From assembly GCF_002575655.3 (NCBI RefSeq), contig NC_053037.3, forward strand, positions 324,845,294-324,909,293: a stretch of 64,000 nucleotides of DNA, given 5' to 3'. The notes beneath the pieces are model-generated. The model was given only the letters and a program-made list of their open reading frames with translations. It was not told the origin of the DNA and ran no database searches. The position numbers and the translations under genes were made by a program. Below, piece after piece: positions 1 through 9,588 of the stretch (the stretch's first letter is position 1; every line of letters starts with the position of its first letter). This DNA comes from Aegilops tauschii subsp. strangulata. Taxonomy: Eukaryota; Streptophyta; Magnoliopsida; Poales; Poaceae.

Positions 1-3000
1 CAGCCTTCAGTTTCTTCTGTACATCAGAGCCCAGGTGGCTAATGCGAGTCCCTGTATCGTTCCAAACATCAGTAAATCGGCAATGAATGAGATGATATGA
101 TGAGGATTTAAAGATAGGAGGCTTACCGAACACAACAACAGTCATAGCATGTACTTGCCGCTTTACACCAGTCAGCTCGTCTACCACCGGTTTAAGAGCT
201 GCTTCTGCGTCCTTGGCTCTTTTCTACAAAACAGATTTTTCTGTGTTCCAATCCGCCCGCTCCTTGTTGAAACTCTCCTTTATCTTTTCCATAGCGGCTA
301 AAGCGCTGGTCAGCTCATCCTTCGCTTTGGAAGTTTCGGCTTGCTGGGACTTGATATTTTCTTGCAGATCGGCAGTTTGAGATTCCTTTTTGCTCAGCTC
401 AGCCTATAAGAAACAGACATATTATGGGTTGACGGTATATATTTGAAGTACCAAGCACATAACAAGTTATGCACCTGATACTTGGGGGCTAATGCATATT
501 TGCTTGTTCTCGGAAATTTCTACAAGTCCCAAGCACAATACAAGTATTACTCTTGGCACTTGGGGGCTAATGTATGTTTGCACAAAATACTGACATGGAA
601 ATTCTTTTAAAAAAAGTCCCGGTTAATCTTATAAAGTTAAACCGGCCCTTGGGGGCTACACCAGTGAAAAGATACAGTATTGCAAATATAAAGTTATTAC
701 TAAGTCCCGGTTTGGATTGATATCATAAACCGGCCCTTGGGGGCTACTGGAGTTGACATTGGAAATTGGACATAAGAGAAAACAGTTGTGTGGTTACCTC
801 ATATCGCTCCTTCATCAGATTTACTAAACCGTCTTCATAGTCGCGACTAGTATACAGACGGTTCAAGAAGCCAGAGTGAATGTCTTGGGCGTTGAGATGG
901 GCGTACCTGGATAAATCAGTTTTCCATTTACCCTTGCCCATAGCAGAAAGCTCATCCTTGGCGCTATGCTTGGATAAAGCGACCGGGTTGCCAAGAGCAG
1001 TGTGGCTCACACCAGTAATCATAATATCATCTTCTTTATCATCAGTGGCCTTCACTGGAGTGGAAGGCTTATCAGCAGCCTTAGCCGGACTGGCTGCTTT
1101 ATCATCTGTGCGAGCCGGACTAGTCGGTTTGTCCGTATGACCTGTGGTGTCAACTTCTACTCGTTCAACAACGAAATCATAATCTTGTTGCGGCGGATCA
1201 TCAAGCAGAAATTCAGCATTGGTTTCTACTGGGTCTGGGGTTTTCTCCGGTTCAACAACCACATTTTCGTCAGTCGGTTTGTTTAACCGGTCCTTCTTGC
1301 TGGATCTTGGCTTGGCACTGAAGAACAAATATAAAAGTCAATAAATTGTGTACAGCATAAAGCATTGAAAATAAGTTTAAAGGTATGACTCACCCAGGAA
1401 CTGTCTTGAGGACTGGAAGCTGTGTGGTTGTTGACTCACCAGAGGATGAGTGAGGTGTTCCCTGATAATTTGAATCAGACGGATTAAGAGGCTGCGGAAA
1501 CAACCCGCCTTGGGGCAAGAAGTATCAAGAGTATAAGAGACCTCTGATCGGCGTTTCCGAACCGGCGGGTTCGGTAAACCGGCGGAGGTAACTACCTGGT
1601 CGCTGTGCCGGGTTGTGCGGCGAGCTTCGTGTTGCTGCGTCTTCAAAAGAAAGTTTGGGTCCAAGTGAGCAAGGGGGTGAGAAAATTTTACTTTCCGGTT
1701 TGCTCGACGGATTTTTGATGTTGGCAGAGGATCTGAATCGGAGGAAAGAATAATTACCTCAACGTCATCAGCTTGACTGCCTTCAGCGTCGTCCTGATAA
1801 TAGTCATTGTCAATGAGGTGTATGAAAAATGGACCAAGAGAGTCAAGTTCTACCTCTGAGTCCAGATTAGCCTCGTCGGCATCTGCATTTGGCTCGGAAG
1901 ACGCAGTGGTCCTTTTCTTGGCAGGTTTTTTAACAACCTTGGTCTTCGGGCGAAGAGACTTTGCCGGTTTATCTTGTGGTTTTTTCTTCCAGAACGGATC
2001 ATCGCCCTGACAAAGATGGACATGATTTTCAGAGAATATTTGAAAGAAGCAAGTCAAAAAAAGGGTTATGTGACCCTTACCTTTGGAGTTGGAAACACAG
2101 AAAGGACTTAATCCGGTCTGGCTACAGACAGCCTCCGGTTCATTCAGCATCTTCTTCACAGCCTCAGTAACTTCAGCATCTGTAAGCTGGATATCAATGT
2201 GTCGTTGAGGGTCCTTCAAGCTCCCGGTATATTCACACATTAAACCGGGGCGTCGGCTTAAGGGAAATATGCTCCAAGTTATCCAACAGCGAGCAAAATC
2301 AACACCTGTTAAACCGTTCGCCATAAAGGCTCTAAGCTTTGACAGTTGTGGAGCATAAGTGGCCCTTTCCTTTGCAGTCAACCTCTGAGGAAAGGGATGT
2401 GTATTGCTAAGACGGTGAGGGCGGTAACCCGACAAAGGATTTTCATCAATTGGAGATGTATCTTTGCAGTAAAACCAAGTCTGGTTCCACTCCTTGGGGT
2501 GACTGTGAAGCTTGGCGTGAGGGAAGCTGACTTCCTTCCTCTTTTGAACCGCCATTCCACCGAGCTCAGTATTGGGTTCATCTGTGAACTCTTTGCGACG
2601 GTTTAAGTGGAAGAAGTACCTAAACAATTCAACTGTGGGCTCTTCTTGAAGATAAGCCTCACAAAAGACTTGGAAATGGCAGATGTTGGACACAGAGTTT
2701 GGACCGATGTCCTAAGGATGGAGCTGAAAACTAGCAAGCACATCTCGGAAGAATTTTGAACCAGGAGGGCTAAAGCCTCGACCCAGATGGTCAACGAAAA
2801 CAACTAATTCTCCGTCCTTGGGTTCAGGAGGATTTCCCGGACCAGGGGCCCTCCAGTGGATGACCTCTTTCTTGGCTAAAGCGCCAGTTGCGACGCATCT
2901 GTCTAATTGATCTTCAGTGACCCGGGAAGGAGCCCAATTGTACTCATAGACTTGTTTGGCCATTTCAATGGAAAGCTGAAACATGATTATTGCCGGTTTA

Positions 3001-3648
3001 AGGTTTATATTGAATAAGTATAAAGCGGTGCAAGAGTAGAAGAAGACAGAAATATGTACACATTGTTAAACCGGAATCAGTCATGGGAGATGTACAGAGG
3101 TAACAACGGCTTGACAGTTCAACAGGGGACTAATGGTACCTACCGGATTATCACTTTTTCTATAAAGATTAAACCGTCTACTCTGATATAGAAGATACAG
3201 ATCTTAGATGCATAAGTGAAGGAAAAACAAGTTTCACAGCAAGGCTTGATAATTTCAGATCTGCAGTGTGACAGAAAACTAGAAAGTATTCAGACCTACT
3301 TTCAAGTGCTTGAACAGTTCAGCAAGTTCAGATGAGTTTTATATAAAGGAGAAGATCCAATAAGGAAAAAGGGATTATGGCTACAGCCGCACAAGAAATA
3401 TCAGATCCAAGCTAGTCGTTTGTGCTAATAAGAAGAACAGGGAAGAACGGCGCCGGAGCTTCAATAAACTCCGATGAACACTGAAACCCTAATGGTGGAT
3501 CTAGAGCAAGGAAAAGAAGAACTTACTGATGCTGAGGGAACAGCGGAGGAGCGCCGCGTTTCTCTGGTGCGGTCGGGTTGATGCAGCGGCCGTCGTTGGG
3601 GCAGAAGCGAAGGACGACGGCGGTGGTAGAGCTCCAATGGTCGGGCAT
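1..3648 (-). pseudogene. Antisense accessory gene of a Gypsy element (gypsy-type 'transposase'-like), spliced
   Basis: Coding signal on the minus strand with splice sites that can be read. Proposed exons: about 3648-3527 (tentative first exon), 2975-2081, 2006-1394, 1317-798, 403-127 and 51 to beyond the window. Donors are GT and acceptors end in AG (for example GTAAGG after 2081, GTGAGT after 1394). The N-terminal part (around WAPSRVTEDQLDRCVATGAL and FCEAYLQEEPTVELFRYFF) resembles the putative gypsy-type transposon domain found in grass retroelements (Pfam PF04195 from memory). The later exons are acidic/basic low-complexity and then coiled-coil (LQENIKSQQAETSKAKDEL). Function is not known. 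Decay: in-frame TAG near 2712, TAG in the 403-127 exon, a 1-nt frame change near 1510, and some exon phases that do not match, including the first junction. Confidence 0.65.
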
Positions 3649-3709
3649 TGCGAGCAAGAGGATGATGTGAAGGGGCATGAAGGGGAAAGTGAAAAGGACC
3701 CCTCGGCCT

Positions 3710-3717
3710 TATTTATA
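3710..3717 (-). promoter_or_regulatory. TATA box of the antisense gene
   Basis: Minus-strand TATAAATA, about 60 bp upstream of the ATG at 3648-3646. Its position supports the antisense gene having its own core promoter, separate from the LTR promoter at 4245. Confidence 0.5.
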
Positions 3718-3970
3718 AGGTGAATGGATAAGTGGCAGGCGCGAGAATCGAGGAGCCCGAAAAATGGGATATGTGACAGCTCTATTGCCTCGATTGTCAG
3801 AGACTCATTAATGAAGGTGGGTTATGTGTAGTTTTTAATAACAGATGATGTCATGGCGATTTATCATGGTCCTGGAAAGTGACATCACGGCGGTTTACAA
3901 GATTATGCGAAGGTGCTGAAGAAGAAATTTTCTTAAGTATTGAGGATTGACATGAACCGGTTCAAATCAA

Positions 3971-3982
3971 TCTGGGGCCTAA
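3971..3982 (+). other. Polypurine-like tract before 3' LTR
   Basis: TCTGGGGCCTAA lies directly before the LTR start TGTTGGGG and fits the plus-strand priming site of this element. Similar CTTGGGGGCTAA motifs recur at about 481, 559, 648 and 736 in an intron of the antisense gene. Confidence 0.55.
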
Positions 3983-4495
3983 TGTTGGGGATATTACTAC
4001 TGGGCGTAAACCGGCCCGGAGAGGCCGGGTTATCCCCATAATGAATTATTATACTTGAAGCCCATGAAGACGAAGATGATGGCGCTTTAAGTAAGCCCAG
4101 GGCCCAAAGGCAGATTAAGACCTGTAGTGATAAACCGACATTGATATGTAAACTTGTGTTGTAAGATAGAAAGAGCAGAGACCGAGCCGGACACGTTTAT
4201 GAGCCGGCCTCGGGACCCTGTAAACCGACAGGCATCAACCCATGTATATAAGGGGACGACCCGGCGGCGGTTTAAGGACAACAGACAACAACTCGAGACC
4301 CAGGCAAAGCGTATTCGCTCCCTGGTCATCAAAACCTAGCAATCCCACAACAACAGGATCGTAGGCTTTTACCTTCACCGCAAGGGCCGAACCAGTACAA
4401 ACTCCCCGCGTCCCTTGTCCGCTTTAACCCCTTTAAGCTAACCCGTCGCGATGGCTCCACGACTAAGTCCATTCTCTAGGACATCTGCTGTGACA
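3983..4495 (+). repeat. 3' LTR of the antisense-gene Gypsy element
   Basis: About 513 bp beginning TGTTGGGGATAT and ending CTGCTGTGACA, so it has TG...CA ends. It follows a G-rich tract and contains a TATA-like TATATAAG at 4245-4252, the likely core promoter of the LTR. The right edge meets gag coding sequence of another element, fixing the boundary. No second LTR is in the window. Confidence 0.75.
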
Positions 4496-5283
4496 AAACC
4501 ACGGCAAGCAGGAAAATATTTTTCTGAGAAGTAATAAATTATATCCCGGGGACTACGCACACAACCAGGAGTAAGAGTGTTGTACCAAGCTTTAGCATCA
4601 CCCTTTAATGCGAAAGTAAATAATTTGAGAATAAAGTAATAGAGAGTTTTCTCATCATGAGTAAAAAGGGTGGCTATGTCATTCAACTTAGTAAGATGTG
4701 CCACAACAGTTTCAGTTTCATAACCATGGAAAGGATCAGATTCAACCAAAGTAATTAACTCTGGGTCGACAGAGAATTCATAATCCTTATCATCAATAAA
4801 AATAGATGAAGTAGCAAACTTAGGATCATATTTCATTCTAGCATTCAGAGATTTTTCTTTATACTTGCACAATAATTTCTCTAGATCATGTATATCCCTA
4901 CAAGCAAGAATATCTCTAGTTGTTTCCTCATTCATAACATAACCTTCTGGTACCTTAGGCAATTCATATCTAGGAAGGCTAGTTCTAGCAGGTGTTTCAT
5001 GAGTTTCAGTTTCAAGCTCATCATCAGATTCAACAACATCATGTTGTATTACTCTAGCAATTTGCTCATCAAGAAATTCACCAAGTGGCACATCATCATC
5101 AAGCAAGGTACTAGCATCATGATAAGCATTATCCATAGCAGAAGTAGCATCATCAACAACATGCGACATATTAGAATTGATAGCATGTGGTGGTGTTGCA
5201 AGTTTACTTATAACAGAAGGTGAATCTAAAGCAGAACTGGATGGCAGTTCCTTACCTCCCCTCGTCTTTGAGGGAAATATCAT
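4496..5283 (-). pseudogene. Gypsy gag fragment, interrupted
   Basis: Minus-strand reading frame of about 260 residues before it runs into the LTR of the inserted element. An acidic N-terminal part is followed by a typical retrotransposon gag segment (TLYYFILKLFTFALKGDAKA, then WYNTL and YYFSEKYFPA), the capsid-like part that packages element RNA. The open frame continues into LTR sequence after 4495, so the apparent C-terminus is not gag. At the 5' side it joins directly to LTR-like DNA at about 5284, so the gag start, the rest of the LTR and the leader appear deleted. Resembles long-LTR Triticeae Gypsy elements (Fatima or Sabrina type, from memory). Confidence 0.7.
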
Positions 5284-5910
5284 AGTCTTAGAACATAGTG
5301 GATACTAGGGATCAAGCCCTAACAAAACTAACTCGATTACATGATGAATCTCATCCAACTCCTCACCGACCAGTGAGCCTATGAAGGAATTACTCACTCC
5401 CGGTGGGGAGCATCATGGAATTAGCAATGGAGAAGGGTTGGTGATGATGAAGAACGAAGACTCCGGATCCCCAAACGGACTCCAGATCTGGCCTCCCGAT
5501 GAAGAATAGGAGCTGACGGCGGCTCCTTCTCGTGGATCGTGATAATTCTTTCTCTGATTTTTTTCTGGAAAAATAGGATTTTATAGCATCGGTTTCCAAG
5601 TCTGCAGGGCCACCAGGTGGGGACAACCCACTTGGGTGCGCCAAGAGAGGGGGGGCGCGCCCTGGTGGGTTGTGCCCACCCAGGTGCCCCTCTCCTGTAA
5701 GTCTTGGCTCCAGAAATTCCTATTTATTGTATAAAAATTCCTCGCAAAATTTGTTCCATTCCGAGAACTTTTATTTCTACACAAAAACAACACCATGGTA
5801 GTTCTGCTGAAAACAGCGTCAGTCCAAGGTTAGTTTCATTCAAATCATGCAAATTGGAGTCCAAAACAAGAGGAAAAGCATTAGGAAAAGTAGATACGTT
5901 GGAGACATAT
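5284..5910 (-). repeat. Truncated 5' LTR of Gypsy element, minus orientation
   Basis: On the minus strand it begins TGATATGTCTCCAACGTATC at 5910, a common Triticeae Gypsy LTR start. It runs about 630 bp and then joins gag sequence, so the distal LTR and primer site are missing. GC-rich inverted stretch around 5610-5690. Small open frames here are not supported as genes. Confidence 0.65.
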
Positions 5911-6720
5911 CACGTGGCAACGCGCGCGGCGCAACCGCATGCATATGGGGCCTCCGACGTGAACATGCGCACGCCCAACCGTTGGCAGAGCGCGCGCGGA
6001 GGGATGCGAGCAGAGCGCTCTGCGGTCGCCTCCAGTTGAACACGCAAGGAAAAGTTGTCCACAAGCCGAGCGCGCCGACGGACGCGAGAAGAGCGCGTCG
6101 CGGCACCAAACGGGCGAGCAGAGCTTACTGAGGGATGCGAGCAGAGGCCGGCACAGTGATACGTGGCAAATAAGACGAACTATGCGAGCGATGTCGGAGA
6201 CATCAAGCACGAATCAGATTAGAGTTGCGTGTGCGATACGTGGCATACAGTTGATCCATGCGAGCTGTTTGTGATGGAATAAGCTGTGTGTGTTGTGGGC
6301 AAACGCTTGCTGGTATATAACCTTAAATTTAACCAAAAAAGTGTTAATGCATGTTACAAAAATTGTATAACTGGAAACTATGTTAAAATACGAATCCAAC
6401 GATATAATCTTTAACGACATGCATTCGTATTTTATTAGTTAAATCCTACTTATAAACCAGGACGGGGGTATAGTAGGTAATTAAATCACAAATTTTTTTG
6501 TATTAACCGCATGTATACGTGTCCTTTCGTCCTCCTCTCGCACGTCTTGTCACCCAGCTGCCGCAGACGGTTTACAGCGCAAGCTTGTGCAGCGCGCGGG
6601 GGCATTCTTTTGGCCAAACGGTGGCTCGAAGTGGCGCCAATGAATCGTCGGTGAGCCAGTTCCCGGCAACCACTCAGGTTCCCGCGCAAGCTTCCCACCC
6701 GACTCAGGTTACCGGCCAGC
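5911..6720. other. Upstream region of split gene; CACTA-like short repeats
   Basis: About 800 bp without a gene I can support. 5911-6130 is very GC-rich with the phrase AGGGATGCGAGCAGAG twice. 6180-6300 has GTGTGCGATACG / GTTTGTGATGG motifs like the subterminal repeats at 20.9-21.6 kb. 6300-6500 is AT-rich. It probably holds the promoter of the gene starting at 6810. Confidence 0.4.
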
Positions 6721-6728
6721 TATATAAA
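6721..6728 (+). promoter_or_regulatory. TATA box of split gene
   Basis: TATATAAA about 82 bp upstream of the ATG at 6810, followed by a pyrimidine-rich leader (TTTTCCCCTCCCTCCCTG). A good plant core promoter context. Confidence 0.55.
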
Positions 6729-6895
6729 CCCTCACGGCCAGCGAGTCCTGCGTCGCATTTTCCCCTCCCTCCCTGTAGCTTATCTCGTATGCTTCTCCCA
6801 CAATCGCCAATGGCACCGGTCCGTCGTTGTCGCTCAGCCACTCCGCCGTCATCAGAGGACAGCTCTAGTTGGGAAGCTACACCGCGGTGGCAGCT

Positions 6896-8464
6896 TGATA
6901 CGTCTCCAACATATCTATAATTTTTGATTGTTCCATGCTACTATATTATCTGTTTTGGATGTTTAATGGGCTTTATTATGCACTTTGATATTATTTTTGG
7001 GACTAACCTATTAACCGAATGCCCAGTGCAAATTGTTGTTTGTATGCCTATTTCAGTGTTTCGCAGAAAAGGAATATCAAACGGAATCCAAACGGAATGA
7101 AACCTTCGGGAGAGTTATTTTTGGAACAAACGCAATCCAGGGGACTTGGAGTGGACGTCAAGGAAGCAACGAGATGGCCACGAGGTAGGGAGGCACGCCC
7201 CCAACCCTCGTGGGCCCCTCGTGGCTCCACCGACCTACTTATTTCGCCTATATATACTCATGTACCCCGAAAACATCCGAGAGCACCACGAAACCCTATT
7301 TCCAGTGCCGCAACCTTTTGGACCCGTGAAATCCCATCTTGGGGCCTTTTCCGGCGCTCCGCCGGAGTGGGAATCGATCACGGAGGGCTTCTACATCAAC
7401 ACCATAGCCTCTCCGATGATGTGTGAGTAGTTTACCACAGACCTTCGGGTCCATAGTTATTAGCTAGATGGCTTCTTCTCTCTCCTTGGATCTCAATACA
7501 AAGTTCTCCTAGATCTTCTTGGAGATCTATTCGATGTAATTCTTTTTGCGGTGTGTTTGTCGAGATCCGATGAATTGTGGGTTTATGATCAAGATTATCT
7601 ATGAACAATATTTGATTCTTCTCTGAATTCTTTATGCGTGATTTAAATATCTTTGCAAGTCTCTTCGAATTATCAGTTTGGTTTGGCCTACTAGATTGAT
7701 CTTTCTTGCAATGGGAGAAGTGCTTAGCTTTGGGTTCTATCTTGCGGTGTCCTTTCCCAGTGACAGCAGGGGCAGCAAGGCACGTGTTGTATTGTTGCCA
7801 TCGAGGATAAAAAGATGGGGTTTATATCATATTACTTGAGTTTATCCCTCTACATCATGTCATCTTGCCTAATGTGTTACTCTGTTCTTATGAACTTAAT
7901 ACTCTAGATGCATGCTGGATAGCGATCGATGTGTGGAGTAATAGTAGTAGATGCAGAATTGTTTCGGTCTACTTGTCACGGACGTGATGCCTATATACAT
8001 GATCATGCCTAGATATCCTCATAACTATGCGCTTTTCTATCAATTGCTCGACAGTAATTTGTTCACCCACCGTAGATTATGCTATCTTGAGAGAAGCCAC
8101 TAGTGAAACCTATGGCCCCCGGGTCTATCTTCCATCATATTATTATCTTATCAATTTACTATTTCTGCCTTTGTTTATTTTGCAATCTTTACTTTCCAAT
8201 CTATATCATAAAAATACCAAAAATATTTATCTTATTATCTCTACCAGATCTCACTTTTGGAATTGGCCGTGAAGGGATTGACAACCCCTTTATCGCGTTG
8301 GTTGCAAGGTTCTTATTTGTTTGTGCAGGTACAAGGCGACTTGTGTGTAACCTCCTACTGGATTGATATCTTGTTTCTCAAAAACCAAGGGAAATACTTA
8401 CGCTACTTTGCTGCATCATCCTTTGCTCTTCAAGGGAAAACCAACACATGCTCAAGAGGTAGCA
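6896..8464 (+). repeat. 5' LTR of element A
   Basis: 1569 bp, starts TGATACGTCTCCAACATATC and ends CTCAAGAGGTAGCA. A direct copy lies at 12445-14019. It contains a CCTATATATACTCATG core-promoter-like stretch at about 7247. Open frames inside it are judged non-coding. Confidence 0.85.
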
Positions 8465-8475
8465 AGAAGGATTTC

Positions 8476-8493
8476 TGGCGCCGTTGCCGGGGA
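8476..8493 (+). other. Primer binding site (tRNA-Asp type)
   Basis: TGGCGCCGTTGCCGGGGA, 11 bp after the LTR end, is the reverse complement of the 3' end of plant tRNA-Asp(GTC) including CCA (from memory). It would prime minus-strand DNA synthesis. Confidence 0.75.
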
Positions 8494-8742
8494 GGCTTAC
8501 GCCAAGTCAAGTCAAGATTTGATCTCCCAGCAGCTAGCCATTGCTGGCGCAGTTGCCAAGTCAAGTCAAGACATACCAAGTACCCATCACAAACTCTTAT
8601 CCCTCTCATTACATTATTTGCCATTTGCCTCTCGTTTTCCTCTCCCCCACTTCACCTTTGCCGTTTTATTCGCCCTCTTTTTCGTCCGCCTCTCTTTTCG
8701 CTTGCTTCTTGTTTGCTCGTTCTTGTGCAATTTGCTGCCTTC

Positions 8743-9588
8743 ATGTCTGAAACTGGGGAGGTTATCGTTGATAAGGATAGTGGTAATAACATGGAAAACT
8801 TTGATGATTTTGATGATCCTCATGAAGAGCCTACTATTTTACACACTAAAAGTTTCGGATTGGTAGCGGTAATATTATTGGAAAAGGAGTTATTCAAGAT
8901 TTCTTTACTTGTGCCAGTGCCCTGCCCTCTATGGGGGGGGTCTATTCTTCATAAAACTAGTAGTCTTGCGGATGCTATATCCATGCTCGTAGTTGAACTT
9001 GAAAGACAATTTATTCATATGCATCCTTGCATACAAAGGATTTTTCTAGAGTTTTCCAATATCGAGCATTCTTCTGTTAAGCGAGCAGCTACTATCTTCT
9101 TGGCACATGAGTTCAGATTTATAATGAAAGAGGCCAATGAAATTTTTGCGCATTATAGGGTGGACGCTGTTCGTCCTCCCATAGAAGCTATCATTTTTAA
9201 TCAAGAAGACTTAATGCGTTTACAATCTCTAGATCATGTTGCTTATAATGAAAACCTTAGAAAGAAGGTCCCTACCGATGTTCTAGTTGATAGAATTTCT
9301 GAAATCAATGATGATTTTTCTATTCATAACAATGGGTTAGGTTTTTCTCTTGAGCAAAGGCTCATGACTTTGAGCCAAAAGAATGCTTATAATGATGAAT
9401 TGGTTGTGCAATATAAAGGGCCAAAGGAGGAACCCATACCTCCCGAGCTTGATCTTGGGGACTTTTGTCCCATTAAATTTAGCCCTTTTGATTACTTTTG
9501 CTTGCCACAAAGAAAACTTGCTGCTGAACGTAGGGAATATGAGATGACTTTTCGCAATTTTCCTTACCATTATTATGCTAATACCTAG
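8743..9588 (+). CDS. Retroelement ORF, gag-like protein of unknown class
   Basis: Open frame of 281 codons, chosen from ATG 8743 (MSETGEVIVDKDSGNN) because upstream in-frame sequence is LTR and leader. It lies in the gag position, about 250 bp after the primer site, and is the only long ORF of element A. Acidic N-terminus, a mid part rich in Leu, Glu and Arg (FIMKEANEIFAHYRVDAVRP) and a C-terminus rich in Tyr, Phe and Pro (FSPFDYFCLPQRKLAAERRE). No CCHC knuckle, protease motif or RT motif. I infer a structural role in packaging, but no family domain can be named. Element B has a different ORF at the same place. Confidence 0.6.
   Translation: MSETGEVIVDKDSGNNMENFDDFDDPHEEPTILHTKSFGLVAVILLEKELFKISLLVPVPCPLWGGSILHKTSSLADAISMLVVELERQFIHMHPCIQRIFLEFSNIEHSSVKRAATIFLAHEFRFIMKEANEIFAHYRVDAVRPPIEAIIFNQEDLMRLQSLDHVAYNENLRKKVPTDVLVDRISEINDDFSIHNNGLGFSLEQRLMTLSQKNAYNDELVVQYKGPKEEPIPPELDLGDFCPIKFSPFDYFCLPQRKLAAERREYEMTFRNFPYHYYANT

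Larger units (their letters stand above)
1..4495 (+). mobile_element. Gypsy-type LTR retrotransposon with antisense gene, 3' half
   Basis: The 3' part of an LTR retrotransposon in + orientation: internal DNA, a purine-rich tract and a 3' LTR. No gag or pol is visible on the + strand here; pol and the 5' LTR should lie left of the window. The internal part carries an intron-containing gene on the opposite strand, placed between pol and the 3' LTR. Established knowledge: Retand/Grande-like plant Gypsy elements carry such antisense ORFs. The right LTR edge falls inside the gag of another element, so this is a nested insertion; AAACC at 4496-4500 would be the right target duplication. Family assignment is inference. 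Confidence 0.75.

Noticed and set aside
4154..4339. Open frames inside the 3' LTR
   Set aside because: They overlap the LTR promoter and leader and have no gag start or other support.
7019..7430. Open frames in the LTR of element A (and equivalents at 12473, 23439, 29126)
   Set aside because: LTR sequence repeated four times; the frames are not kept between copies.
8476..8493. tRNA-Asp-like sequence considered as a tRNA gene
   Set aside because: Only 18 bases match, in primer-site position after an LTR, so it is a primer binding site.
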